Shown here one piece after another: positions 19,084 to 28,620 of a stretch of 64,000 nucleotides of DNA. The number at the start of each line of letters is the position of its first letter. Within the stretch, counting starts at the first letter, position 1. Source of the stretch: JACDHG01 sp963811585 (lineage in GTDB: Bacteria > Actinomycetota > Actinomycetes > Propionibacteriales > Nocardioidaceae); NCBI GenBank assembly GCA_963811585.1, contig CAWERR010000006.1, positions 124,001-188,000 of the forward strand. Reading direction: 5' to 3'. The notes beneath the pieces were generated by a model. The model was not told the DNA's origin. It saw nothing but the letters and a program-made list of their open reading frames with translations, and did no database searches. Both the position numbers and the translations under genes were made by a program.

Positions 19084-20740
19084 CTAGCCGGTTGCCCGCA
19101 CCACGACCCGGGTTGCATCAGGTGGTGTCGCAGTCGCGGTCTGCGGTGCCGTAGTCGCGGTCGTGGTCATCGTCGCGCTCGCCGCGCTCGAGTTTGCCAC
19201 CGCGACCACCAGCCGCAGCACGACGTTGTCACGTGGGGCGATGGTGCCGGTGTTGTACGTCCCTGCCCGGACGCCAGCGGTGACGTTCGTCGTGGCCCGG
19301 AAGTACTGGGCGGTGATGCCGCGGGCGCCACCGATCCCCTTGACCTTGAAGGCGGAGGCTACGAGGCCGTCGTTCTGAATCTTGACGTATGACGTGACGC
19401 TCCTACCACGGTTGACCGTCACGCTTCGGACCTGGCCCGCACCGGTTTGGCTGTACACGTTGTTGCCGACGAAGCTCCCGGTGGCGGTGGCGCCAATCGA
19501 TGCATCCGGCAGTCGCAAGGAATGTGCGGCCAGGAATGACGCCCGAGTGTCGCCGCCGGCCGACGTGAAGGCGCCGCCGGCAAATAGGCTCCCGTTGAAG
19601 AGACAGACTGCGTGCGTCTCTTGGGGGAGCGGTCCGTCCCCTGCGCCGTTGGAACCGATCGGTCGCCACTCAGCGCCGTCCCAGTAGGCGATGTTGTCGG
19701 CGGCGGCCGTCCCGTTCGCGTTCTGGAACGTACCTGCCGCGATCACGATGCCGGCCTGGTCGGTCAACTCGTAGATGAACGAGCTGGTCGGGAACCAGCC
19801 ATTCGTGCCCGCGGTGTTCGAACCCAGAGCGCTCCACTCCGTGCCGTCCCAGCGCGCAACGTGGTCGGCAGCCGCGATGCCCGCGATGTTGAGGGAATCG
19901 GCACCGACGTAGATGTTGGTGCCAACGGCAGTCAGGCCACGCACGAATGAGTCGACAGCGCCATCTGCGGCGCCGTCGCCGCCGTTCCTACCCAGCGCTT
20001 CCCAGCCAGTCGTGGGGGAGTAGGCGGCGAAATTGTCAGCCTCGAGGATGTCGGCCACGTTGTTGAAGCGACCGCCGACGTACAGCTTGTCGTTCGAGTC
20101 AACTGTCAGTGCGTGGATTGGTCCGCTGACCTCGCCGCCTGCGAAGACCGTCGACATTGCGTTGCCGCTCGTCAGATCGCACGCCACCAGGTAATCGGCC
20201 TCAGGGATGTCGGCAGCATTTTGAAATGTCCCACCCACGTAGAGGGTGTTGCCGATTATCTCGAGGGCATCGACGTTGTGGGTGAACGCCGGGCCCGGGG
20301 TCGCGATTGCAGAACGGCTCCCAGGTCTGGCCGTCCCACACCGCGAGGAAGTCGGCGTTTGCGTTGTCGCCGGTGGTGCCACCTGCGTTGACGAACGAGC
20401 CACCGACGTAGACCTTGCCGTCGTGCTGGGCGATCGCGTGGACAGCACCGTTCGTGAGCGGGGTGCTGCCTCCAATCGCGCTCCAGGTGCTGCCGTTCCA
20501 CGCCGCGATCCGCCTCGCGTTCGTGTTACCGCCTGCAGAGGTGAAGCCACCACCGACGTAGAGCAGTCCGCCCGCAGGCTTGAGCGCAAGGACCGGGCCG
20601 CCTTTGAGCGAGGAGGTGCTGGACGGCGAGCCGACCCCCACGTGGTCCCAACCTCCTGGTCCGATAGCTGCGGCAGGCAGCGGGGGAGTGACGGCGAAAG
20701 TCGCCACGATGGTTACGACCAAGAACACGGATCTACGCAT
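19084..20740 (-). pseudogene. Secreted delta-60/Kelch-like beta-propeller protein, one frameshift
   Basis: The minus strand from ATG 20740 encodes a signal peptide (RRSVFLVVTIVATFAVTPPL) and propeller repeats with the pattern LYVGG.F..AGG......AAWNG..W. The frame breaks near 20305, after WDGQTWEPFC. The downstream frame continues with FTHNVDALEIIGNTLYVGG and further blades (KLYVGGRFNNVADI, SLFAGGAFTSAGGDTR). The last 150 residues form a beta-rich domain (SVTSYVKIQNDGLVASAFKV) ending in an Ala/Thr-rich tail. The intact product would have about 550 residues. It is probably exported, with no enzyme motif seen. Confidence 0.75.
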
Positions 20741-21059
20741 GGCAGCGCCCCTCAACTCCCGGAAGTGGAGAGTCATCCACCAGAAGGACCAGAGCTGACT
20801 CTGACATCCCGAATGAGGGACTCATCCGAAATCTAACATCGGCGGGTATGCCGTCGGGCCCGTCTGCGACAACTGGCGGCCGACCAGCACCTGGCACCCG
20901 TCTGGGGTGCCCCAGACAACGGTCGCGGCCCACCTGCGGGCCAGGTGACTACAACAGATTGCTACCGATATCTCACTGCGTGTCCATTGCCAACGACCAC
21001 GCGGTCACGCCACACTTTGATCACCGCGGAGTGTGGGGCGGACGACGAGGGAGGGACCC
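20741..21059. other. Divergent intergenic region
   Basis: About 320 bp between the propeller gene and the membrane protein gene. It contains the GC-rich hairpin GGCACCC-GTCT-GGGGTGCC near 20893-20911. The strong site GGGAGGGA lies just before the ATG at 21060. I see no clear -35/-10 pair. Confidence 0.4.
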
Positions 21060-21491
21060 ATGAAGCAGGTTTATCGTGCGCTGGCAGGGTTGATTGCGCT
21101 GGGGGTTGTCGTGCAAGCGGCATCCGTCGCCACTGCCTGGTTCATGACGATCAACGAGATCGATGACGGGCTGGTTATCGACGAGGACTGGGACGGCAAC
21201 GCCGCTCACATGCTGCACGGGATCGTTGGCATGACGGTCATCCCCGCACTCGCGCTCATCCTTTTCATCGTCGCGTTCTTCGCCAAGGTGCCGGGCGGCG
21301 TGAAGTGGGCGGGGTTCGTATTGCTCGCCGTGGTTGTCCAGGTCGCGCTGGCCATCTTCGCGTTTAGCTTGCCCGCGGTCGGTGCTCTGCACGGCATCAA
21401 CGCCTTCGTGGTCGGTGGGCTCGCAGGGGCGGCCGCTGCCCGCGCAAAGGCGCCCGCGGCTTCCCGGGAGTCGGAGCCCATCTCGGCGTGA
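21060..21491 (+). CDS. Four-helix membrane protein (DUF6220-like)
   Basis: A 143-residue protein with four hydrophobic segments: ALAGLIALGVVVQAASVATA, HGIVGMTVIPALALILFIVA, WAGFVLLAVVVQVALAIFAF and NAFVVGGLAGAAAA. Histidines in the second and fourth helices (HMLHGIVG and GALHGINAF) are spaced as in heme- or metal-binding four-helix proteins and recall DUF6220. Its stop overlaps the start of the multicopper oxidase by 4 nt, so the two are translationally coupled. A role as partner or electron carrier of the oxidase is inference. The start at 21060 follows GGGAGGGA. Confidence 0.75.
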   Translation: MKQVYRALAGLIALGVVVQAASVATAWFMTINEIDDGLVIDEDWDGNAAHMLHGIVGMTVIPALALILFIVAFFAKVPGGVKWAGFVLLAVVVQVALAIFAFSLPAVGALHGINAFVVGGLAGAAAARAKAPAASRESEPISA

Positions 21492-23053
21492 GTGACGCAG
21501 TCGAGCCGGCTGAGTCGAACAACCAGGCGTCGCCCCGTCGGCGCAGGCGTCGACGCGGCGTCGCAGTGGTCGGTCTTGTCGTCGCAATCGCCCTCATCGC
21601 GACACTGGGGTGGTTCTGGCAGCGGAGCCTGATCCCTGACACGTACTCCGTGATGTCGATGGGCTACCCCGACTACGGCGGTGGGTCAGTCCCCGACGCC
21701 GCCATGCCCGAAATGGACGCAGACGACACGAGCCACGAGGGGCATGAAGGGACGAGTGTCGACACGCTCATCGGGCCCGACGGCCCCGCCGACGAGTCCG
21801 CGACGCTGACCGCACGCGCGGAGACTGTCAAGCTGGGCGGCGACGACTCGCGCAGCCTTGACGGGTTCACGGTCAATGGCGAGTCGCCAGGACCACAGAT
21901 CACGGTGCGCCAAGGTGAGCTGCTGGAGGTGCGCCTGGTCAATGAGTCCGTGCCGGACGGAATCACTCTGCATTGGCACGGAGTGGACGTGCCCAACGCC
22001 GAAGACGGAGTGGCAGGTGTCACCCAGGACGCCGTCGAGGAGGGGGGCGAGCACATCTACCGCTTCGTCGCGGAGGACGCCGGCACGTACTGGTACCACT
22101 CGCACCAGGTGTCCGACGTGCAAGTGACCAAGGGACTGTTCGGTTCGCTGGTGGTGCTCCCGGCCTCCAGCCCGGCCGGTCCGGAAGTGGCGGAAGATGT
22201 CGTCGCGATGGTGCACACCTATGACGGCAGCCGAACCGTCAACGGCGTCACAGGGACTGAGCGTGTCACCGCGGATGCTGGCTCCCAGGTGCGCGTCAGG
22301 GTGATCAACACCAACGACGGGGTACTGCGCACCTGGGTGACCGGGTCGTCGTATGAGGTGCTCGCGATCGACGGGACTGACCTTCATGAACCCGAGGTTG
22401 TCGAGGAACAGACGCTGGTGGTCCCGGCCGGCGGCCGAGCGGACCTGCTGATCACGGTGCCGAGTGACGGCGCTGCAGCGGCCGTCAACATCGGCGGGGG
22501 CACCTTGCTGGCAGTGGGACCCAGCGATTCGGAGGTTGTCACCGGCGACGACCCCGAAAATGACCTAGATCTGCTGTCTTATGGCACGCCGGCCCCGGTC
22601 GGCCTTGACCCAGCCGACGCGGATCGGAGCTTCGAGTATCGGATCGGCCGCCGGATCGCGTTTCTGGATGGCAGGCCGGGCTTTTGGTGGACGATCAACG
22701 GGCATCTCTACCCCGACGTGCCGATGTACGTCGTCGAGGAGGGCGACGTCGTACTCATGACCATCGAGAACCACAGCGGCGACGGCCACCCGATGCACCT
22801 GCACGGCCACCATGCGGTCGTCGTGTCCCGCGACGGTGAGCCCGCCAGCGGGAGCCCGTGGTGGGTGGACTCGCTCGAGGTGGAGGACGGCGAGAGCTAC
22901 GTGATCGCGTTCAAGGCGGACAACCCCGGGGTCTGGATGGACCACTGCCACAATCTCCCGCATGCGAGCCAAGGGCTCGTCGCGCATCTGATGTACGCCG
23001 GGGTCACGACCCCGTTTGTGATCGGCGGCGACCACGACAACGACCCCGAGTGA
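21488..23053 (+). CDS. Membrane-anchored multicopper oxidase
   Basis: A 521-residue protein with a basic stretch (SPRRRRRRRG) and one N-terminal membrane segment (VAVVGLVVAIALIATLGWFW). It then has a linker rich in Met, Asp and His (MGYPDYGG, MPEMDADD, HEGHEG). All four copper-ligand motifs are present: HWHG (162-165), WYHSH, HPMHLHGH and HCHNLPHASQGL (from 486). This arrangement gives a type 1 centre and a trinuclear cluster that couple substrate oxidation to oxygen reduction outside the membrane. The Met/His-rich linker suggests cuprous oxidase activity or copper loading (inference). It is coupled to the upstream membrane gene. Confidence 0.92.
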   Translation: MSDAVEPAESNNQASPRRRRRRRGVAVVGLVVAIALIATLGWFWQRSLIPDTYSVMSMGYPDYGGGSVPDAAMPEMDADDTSHEGHEGTSVDTLIGPDGPADESATLTARAETVKLGGDDSRSLDGFTVNGESPGPQITVRQGELLEVRLVNESVPDGITLHWHGVDVPNAEDGVAGVTQDAVEEGGEHIYRFVAEDAGTYWYHSHQVSDVQVTKGLFGSLVVLPASSPAGPEVAEDVVAMVHTYDGSRTVNGVTGTERVTADAGSQVRVRVINTNDGVLRTWVTGSSYEVLAIDGTDLHEPEVVEEQTLVVPAGGRADLLITVPSDGAAAAVNIGGGTLLAVGPSDSEVVTGDDPENDLDLLSYGTPAPVGLDPADADRSFEYRIGRRIAFLDGRPGFWWTINGHLYPDVPMYVVEEGDVVLMTIENHSGDGHPMHLHGHHAVVVSRDGEPASGSPWWVDSLEVEDGESYVIAFKADNPGVWMDHCHNLPHASQGLVAHLMYAGVTTPFVIGGDHDNDPE

Positions 23054-23085
23054 GCCGGATCGGACTTGGTACCGTGGCTAGCACG

Positions 23086-24057
23086 ATGCAGGCCATCGTT
23101 CAGGACGGTTACGGCACCACCGAGGTCTGGCACCTCGGCCAGATCGAGCCGCCCGAGATCGCTGACAACGAGGTGCTGCTCCGAGTTCACGCAGCAGGCC
23201 TCGACCGGGGCACTTGGCACGTGATGACCGGCCGCCCGTACCTGTTGCGGATCATGGGTTTCGGCTTCCGCGGGCCGAAGAACCGTGTGCCAGGCCTCGA
23301 CGTCGCCGGCACTGTCGTCGCCGTCGGCTCGGCAGTCACCAAGTTCGCTGCGGGTGATGCGGTGTTCGGGATCTCCCGAGGTTCTTTCGCCGAGAACGCT
23401 GCTGCGCTCGAGAGCAAGCTGGCCCGCAAGCCGGCGAACCTTACTTTCGAGCAGGCGGCCGTAGTTCCGGTGTCCGCGATCACCGCACTTCAAGCCCTGA
23501 CAGACGCCGGTCATGTCCAGCCGGGGCAGAAGGTGCTGATCATCGGTGCCTCTGGCGGAGTCGGCAGCTACGCCGTGCAGCTGGCCAAAGCCCTGGGAGC
23601 GCACGTGACCGGGGTGAGCAGCACGGCAAAGCTCGACCTGGTGCAATCCCTCGGTGCCGACCATGTCATCGACTACACCAGGGAGGACTTCGCTGACGGC
23701 AAGCATCACTACGACCTGATCCTCGACATCGGAGGAAACCCGACGCTTTCGCATCTACGTAGCGCGCTCACCGCCCGCGGCACGCTTGTCATCGTCGGCG
23801 GTGAAGGCGGCGGGAACTGGACGGGTGGTTTCGGCCGGCCGTTGCGCGCGGTCGCGATGTCGCCTTTTGTACGCCAGCGCTTGGCCATGCAAGCGACCAC
23901 AGAGCGCGCCAGCGACCTCGAGCGCGTGACGGAGTTCATCGAGGCGGGCACAGTGACGCCGAGCGTCGACACGACGTACCCGCTGGATCGAGCGGCTGAC
24001 GCGATGGCCCACCTCGAGGCTGGTAACGCTCGAGGGAAGATCGCCATCACGATCTGA
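23086..24057 (+). CDS. NAD(P)-dependent medium-chain dehydrogenase/quinone oxidoreductase
   Basis: A 323-residue MDR protein. The N-terminal GroES-like part includes VLLRVHAAGLDRGTWHVMTG and GLDVAGTVVAVGSAVTKFAAGD. The Rossmann part has LIIGASGGVGSYAVQLAKAL followed by GADHVIDYTREDF. The zinc-binding cysteines of alcohol dehydrogenases are missing, so it is of the zinc-free quinone-oxidoreductase type. It reduces an unknown enone or quinone with NADPH. The start could be GTG 23074 or ATG 23086, and the second matches the fold. It begins 32 bp after the oxidase gene. Confidence 0.9.
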   Translation: MQAIVQDGYGTTEVWHLGQIEPPEIADNEVLLRVHAAGLDRGTWHVMTGRPYLLRIMGFGFRGPKNRVPGLDVAGTVVAVGSAVTKFAAGDAVFGISRGSFAENAAALESKLARKPANLTFEQAAVVPVSAITALQALTDAGHVQPGQKVLIIGASGGVGSYAVQLAKALGAHVTGVSSTAKLDLVQSLGADHVIDYTREDFADGKHHYDLILDIGGNPTLSHLRSALTARGTLVIVGGEGGGNWTGGFGRPLRAVAMSPFVRQRLAMQATTERASDLERVTEFIEAGTVTPSVDTTYPLDRAADAMAHLEAGNARGKIAITI

Positions 24058-24130
24058 GCCTGCTGCCCTTGCCCGCTGACGAGCAGACCGCGTACGTTCG
24101 TTTGCCGGTGGGCGACCGGAAGGGGACGTG

Positions 24131-24661
24131 GTGATTCAGGGAGACCAGATTCGTCTGAGGCTGGTGCGTGAGGCCGATCTCGAGCAACTGGCCGACTTCG
24201 ACGAAGACATCTCGAACCGAGGCGAGTTCTTCCCGGTCGGGTTTGCGTCGCTGCCCACCTGGCAGGACCGATACGGGAAGTCAGGTTTGTGGGAGCCGAA
24301 GGCAGGCACGCTGATCATCACCGACGAGGGTGACGCCATCCTTGGACACATCGAGTTCTTCGAGACCGTCAACTATCTCGACGAGCTCGAGCTGTCCTAC
24401 ATCATCTACTCGCGTGAGCATTTCGGTCGGGGGATCGCGACAGAGGCCGTCAGGTTGCTCAGCGGTTATCTCTTCGCGGGCAAGAGGATCAACCGGATTC
24501 GACTCATCATCCACCCGGACAACCAGGCATCGAGGCGGGTGGCCGAGAAGTCCGGCTTCACGTTTGAAGGAGTCGCGCGCGGTGCCTGGTTCCACCAGGG
24601 TCGCAACCACGACGTCGAGGTGTGGTCATTGCTCCGGGCCGATCACGACGCTGATGTCTAA
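24131..24661 (+). CDS. GNAT N-acetyltransferase
   Basis: A protein of about 176 residues starting IQGDQIRLRLVREADLEQLA, the RimJ/RimL-type N terminus. The acetyl-CoA region is YSREHFGRGIATEAVRLLSG, followed by INRIRLIIHPDNQASRRVAE and SGFTFEGVARGAWFHQGR. The acceptor is unknown. The start is set at GTG 24131 because AGGGG (24121-24125) is 5 nt upstream. GTG 24128 is also possible. Its 3' end overlaps the GH16-like gene by 8 nt. Confidence 0.86.
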   Translation: MIQGDQIRLRLVREADLEQLADFDEDISNRGEFFPVGFASLPTWQDRYGKSGLWEPKAGTLIITDEGDAILGHIEFFETVNYLDELELSYIIYSREHFGRGIATEAVRLLSGYLFAGKRINRIRLIIHPDNQASRRVAEKSGFTFEGVARGAWFHQGRNHDVEVWSLLRADHDADV

Positions 24662-25442
24662 GCATCCGGAAAGCCGGGAATTGGTCTTTGCGGACGGGTT
24701 CGACGATCCGCAACTCGATCCGGATGTCTGGCTGCCCCACTACCTTCCCGCGTGGAGCTCGCGCGATGAGACAGCAGCGTCGTACGAGATCCGTGACTCA
24801 TGCCTCCACCTCACCATCCCGCCCGAGCAGGGTTTGTGGTGCGCGGACGACCACACGCCACCCATCCGCGTGTCCGGGATCCAGACCGGAAACTTCTCCG
24901 GGCCGGTCGGCGGCACCGTCGGCCAACATGCATACCGCGAAGGCCTCACGGTGCGGGAGGAACAGGAGACGTTCTGGGGATGGACGCCGAGTTTCGGTTA
25001 CATCGAGATTGGCGCCCGCGGCGTGATCAGCCAACGATCGATGGTGGCCTTCTGGATGGTCGGCCTTGAGGACGAACCAACCAGGTCGGGGGAGATCTGC
25101 GTTGCCGAGATCTTCGGGGACGCCGTGGTGCCGGGGGAGTCGATCGACGTAGGAATGGGGACTCGCTCGTTCCGCGATCCCGCAGTCACTGGGGACTTTG
25201 ACGTAGTGCGGCTGCCGATGGCTGTCGAGGACTTCCACACGTATGCCGTCGACTGGACACCCGACAAGGCCGACTTCCTCGTCGACGGTGAGCTCGTCCG
25301 TAGCTGCGTGCGGCCGCCGCAGTACCCGATGCAGATGATGGTCGCAGTGTTCGACTTCCCCGAGAGGTCTACCGGCGCTGATGCCGACACGGTGCCCGCA
25401 CTGGTCGTGGACTACCTCAGGGGCTACCAGCAGGTCCGGTAG
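24654..25442 (+). CDS. GH16-like glycoside hydrolase fold with altered catalytic motif
   Basis: A 262-residue beta-jelly-roll protein. VFADGFDDPQLDPDVWLPHY opens the domain, GYIEIGARG and MVAFWMVGLEDE precede the active strand, and FHTYAVDWTPDKADFLVDGE is the family's carbohydrate-binding segment. The active-site strand reads E147-I-C149-V-A-E152. GH16 enzymes have E-[ILV]-D-x-x-E, so both catalytic glutamates are kept while the middle aspartate is cysteine. There is no signal peptide, unlike most laminarinases. Activity is uncertain, and it may act on an intracellular glycan. The start at 24654 overlaps the acetyltransferase stop. Confidence 0.78.
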   Translation: MSKHPESRELVFADGFDDPQLDPDVWLPHYLPAWSSRDETAASYEIRDSCLHLTIPPEQGLWCADDHTPPIRVSGIQTGNFSGPVGGTVGQHAYREGLTVREEQETFWGWTPSFGYIEIGARGVISQRSMVAFWMVGLEDEPTRSGEICVAEIFGDAVVPGESIDVGMGTRSFRDPAVTGDFDVVRLPMAVEDFHTYAVDWTPDKADFLVDGELVRSCVRPPQYPMQMMVAVFDFPERSTGADADTVPALVVDYLRGYQQVR

Positions 25443-25505
25443 TTTGTCAGCCGGGAAGCAGCGGCTGAGCAACAGGTGCGGCCCAGGACCTCCCGGGGAG
25501 AAGCC

Positions 25506-26921
25506 GTGCATCGGTCAGACTGGAAGTCCGTGCTTGATGTCGTCGCGCCGGTTGCCCTCGACCATCTGGGGTCGTTGCCGCACCGGGCTGTGTACCCATC
25601 GGGGGACTACGCACAGATCCGCGCCACCCTCGATCACCCCTTTCCCGAGCAAGGCATCGCTGCAGCGGAGGTTGTGGCCGAGCTCGCTCGCGACGTCGGT
25701 CCGTATGTGACCGCCCACGCGAGCGGTCGGTTCTTCGGATTCGTCATGGGCGGCCTGCATCCGGCGGCGTGGGGCGCGGAGCTCCTCGTCTCGACGTGGG
25801 ACCAGAACGCAGGCCTCTTCCCACCGACTCCCGGTGCGGCAGTGGCCGAAGAGGTGGCGGCGGAGTGGCTCGTGGACTTGCTGCGGGTCCCCTCGGACAG
25901 CTCCGTCGGCTTCGTGACCGGCGGCCAGATGGCGAACTTCACGTGCCTGGCCGCCGCTCGACACGACATATTGCGTCAGGGTGGTTGGGACGTCGAGGCA
26001 GACGGGCTGGTTGGCTCCCCGCGCATCTCCGTTGTAGTCAAGGCAGGTGCGCACTCCACCGTCTTCAGGGCGCTGCGCTTCCTCGGGCTTGGCGAGCGGT
26101 CCGCTGTCGTCGTCCCGTGTGACAGTCAGGACAACATGCGACTCGACGTACTCGAACAGGTGCTGCGAGACACCCCAGGGCCGACGATCGTGGTTGTCGA
26201 GTGCGGCAACGTCAACACCGGAGCGTTCGACGACTTCGCCGGCGTCGCTGAGCTTGCCGACGCCAACCGTGCGGCCGGCAACCCGACCTGGGTGCATGTC
26301 GACGGTGCGGTGATGTTGCTGGCGGCTGCTGCGCCCGGCATGAAGGAGCATGTGCGCGGGCTCGACCGCCTCGACTCGTGGTCGACCGACGGGCACAAGC
26401 TGCTCAACGTCGCCTACGACTGCGGCGTCGCCATTTGTCGCAACCCAGCAGCGCATCGAGCCGCCATGAGCGTGCAGGCGAGCTACCTCGAGCAGGGGAC
26501 GGGCGCACGCGACCCGATGGACTGGAATCCGGAGTTCTCCCGGAGGGCACGGGGGTTGGGGGTGTACGCGGCGCTCCGGTCGCTCGGTCGTCAAGGCGTG
26601 GCAGATCTCGTCGAGCGCACCGTTTCGTTGGCGCAGCGCTTCGCCCATGCACTGTCGGCCAGCGGTCGCGCCGAGATCGTCAACGACGTCGTGTCGAACC
26701 AGGTCCTCGTGCGGTGGCTGGCACCGAACGGCGACAACGATGGCCTTGCCGACCTCGTCATGGCGGGAGTACGCGCAGAGGGCACCGCCTTCTTCAGCGG
26801 GACGACGTACCGCGGCGAACGTCTGATGCGGATCTCCGTCTCAGATTGGGCAACAGACGAGGACGACGTCGACCGTGCCGTCGAAGCCCTGCTGAGGCAT
26901 GCAGCACTCGTCACAGGCTGA
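25506..26921 (+). CDS. PLP-dependent decarboxylase, group II (DOPA/glutamate decarboxylase-like)
   Basis: A 471-residue fold-type I PLP enzyme. Motifs in order: HASGRFFGFVMGGLHPAAWG near the N terminus, VGFVTGGQMANFTCLAAARH (phosphate-binding region), VHVDGAVMLLAAAAPG (aspartate that contacts the pyridine nitrogen) and DSWSTDGHKLLNVAYDCG with the Schiff-base lysine. It is close to the aromatic-L-amino-acid decarboxylase group, and the true substrate is unknown. The GTG at 25506 is preceded by GGGGAG. It lies 63 bp after the GH16-like gene on the same strand. Confidence 0.87.
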   Translation: MHRSDWKSVLDVVAPVALDHLGSLPHRAVYPSGDYAQIRATLDHPFPEQGIAAAEVVAELARDVGPYVTAHASGRFFGFVMGGLHPAAWGAELLVSTWDQNAGLFPPTPGAAVAEEVAAEWLVDLLRVPSDSSVGFVTGGQMANFTCLAAARHDILRQGGWDVEADGLVGSPRISVVVKAGAHSTVFRALRFLGLGERSAVVVPCDSQDNMRLDVLEQVLRDTPGPTIVVVECGNVNTGAFDDFAGVAELADANRAAGNPTWVHVDGAVMLLAAAAPGMKEHVRGLDRLDSWSTDGHKLLNVAYDCGVAICRNPAAHRAAMSVQASYLEQGTGARDPMDWNPEFSRRARGLGVYAALRSLGRQGVADLVERTVSLAQRFAHALSASGRAEIVNDVVSNQVLVRWLAPNGDNDGLADLVMAGVRAEGTAFFSGTTYRGERLMRISVSDWATDEDDVDRAVEALLRHAALVTG

Positions 26922-27166
26922 TCGAAAGCCCCCGGCGTCGCACTCAGTGGTGACGTTCTGTCGCGACCTGGTAGCCGTACGCCACCTGGAACGGAGAGTC
27001 GGCCACAAGGCAAACGCCATCAAGGTTTTTGGCAAGAGGTTGAGCACTCAAACGGTTGCGCGAGGGTTACTATGACCATGGTCCGCACGGCCATGGATTG
27101 GTCTTGTGGGGGCAACCCACCGCACCCGGGGGTTTGTTGTCAGGGGTCGAAGGGGCGGGGTGTCCG

Positions 27167-28483
27167 ATGCGGACGAGAATTGCGCACGTCGGTGCGGCGA
27201 TGGCGGTGGCTGTGTGCCTTGCCATCCCTTACGCGGGTGAGGCATCGATCCAACATCCGACGGTGGTGAACGAGCAGGCGGTGACCTACACGCCGAGCCT
27301 GGTCCCGACAACGGCGGTGGCCAAGCCCCACGTGGACACGATCGCGCAGCTCGGATCGACGGTGTACGCCGGTGGCCTGTTCGGCGAGGTCACCAACTTC
27401 AACGGCACGCTCAGCTACACGCGAAACAACCTGGTGGCCTTCTCGGCGGACACCGGAGTCGTGGCCGACTTCAACGCTGACTTCAACGGGCAGGTCTGGG
27501 CAATAGAGGCTGCCGGCTCGTCGATCTACGTCGGTGGCGCCTTCACCACCGTCAACGGTGAGAGCCGGCCGAAGCTGGTCAAGCTGGATGCGACGACCGG
27601 ACTTCGCGACCAGGCGTTCAACCCGAAGATCAGCACCGGACAGATCACCGAGATCGCCATGGTTGGCCCACGTCTCCTGATCGGTGGCAGCTCGGGCAAG
27701 AAGCTGATGGCCCTCAACCCGACCACCGGGAAGGACACCGGCTACATCAACCTCGGGATCGCCGACGCCATCCCTAACGCCGCTGGCGGTGTTGCCGTCT
27801 ACCGCTTCGCCGTGAACCCGGCAGGGACACAGCTGGTGGCGACCGGCAACTTCCGCACCGTTTCTGGTGAGTCACGCATGCGGATGTTCGTAGCCGACCT
27901 CGGCGAGACGCAGGCGACGCTCAACTCGTGGTACTACCCGGGTTTCGAGAAGCCGTGCTCGTCGATCCAGGCACGACGGATCGCCTACCTGCAAGGCGTC
28001 GACTTCTCTCCGGACGGCAGCTACTTCGTCGTGACGGCGACCGGGCAAATCCCGCTCTTCCCAGCCGACGTGTGGGGCGGCAGGTTCCAGTCTGCGGAGT
28101 TCACCACCGTGTGCGACGGGGTCGGACGGTTCGACATGGCCAACGACCAGGCGCCAGTGTGGATCAACTACACCGGTGGCGACAGCATCTGGACAGCGTC
28201 CGCAACAGGCTCCGCGGTCTACGTGCAGGGACACTTCGAATGGCTGGACAACCCGAACGGCTTCGCCAGCCGTTGCCCCTTGAACCAGGTGTGCGCGTCC
28301 CGCAAGGGGATCGGTGCGATCGATCCCGTCACGGGCCAGGCCCTGCCTTGGGATCCTCCGAAGCCTGCGCAGATCGGCGGAAAGGACTTCTTGGTCACGC
28401 CCGCGGGCCTGTGGGTTGGTTCGGACAGCACCCGCTTCGCCGGCAAGCCTCGTCGGGGCATCGCCTTCGTCCCGCTGCCCTAG
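27167..28483 (+). CDS. Secreted delta-60 repeat (DUF5122-like) beta-propeller
   Basis: A 438-residue protein with a signal peptide (MRTRIAHVGAAMAVAVCLAI) and repeats of about 55 residues with the delta-60 pattern: VYAGGLFGEVTNFNG, IYVGGAFTTVNGESRPKLVK, LDATTGLRDQAFNP, LVATGNFRTVSGESRMRMFV and VYVQGHFEWLDNPNG. Four cysteines in the second half could pair. These proteins occur widely in actinobacteria as exported binding proteins without known function. The start at 27167 is chosen because the signal peptide begins there. The 245 bp upstream contain the inverted repeat TTGAGCACTCAA at 27040-27051 and a TACTAT at 27068. Confidence 0.85.
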   Translation: MRTRIAHVGAAMAVAVCLAIPYAGEASIQHPTVVNEQAVTYTPSLVPTTAVAKPHVDTIAQLGSTVYAGGLFGEVTNFNGTLSYTRNNLVAFSADTGVVADFNADFNGQVWAIEAAGSSIYVGGAFTTVNGESRPKLVKLDATTGLRDQAFNPKISTGQITEIAMVGPRLLIGGSSGKKLMALNPTTGKDTGYINLGIADAIPNAAGGVAVYRFAVNPAGTQLVATGNFRTVSGESRMRMFVADLGETQATLNSWYYPGFEKPCSSIQARRIAYLQGVDFSPDGSYFVVTATGQIPLFPADVWGGRFQSAEFTTVCDGVGRFDMANDQAPVWINYTGGDSIWTASATGSAVYVQGHFEWLDNPNGFASRCPLNQVCASRKGIGAIDPVTGQALPWDPPKPAQIGGKDFLVTPAGLWVGSDSTRFAGKPRRGIAFVPLP

Positions 28484-28620
28484 CTGACTTCTGCGGCGCG
28501 CCCTTCCCCCTGCATGGGTCGCCAGGGGTTGACGAGTCGACGTTCGAGATGCGCAGGAGTAGCGTCCGGGAGACGATCGGTTGAAGCACAGTCGACCAAG
28601 TCTTTCGGAAGGGGTCCCGC

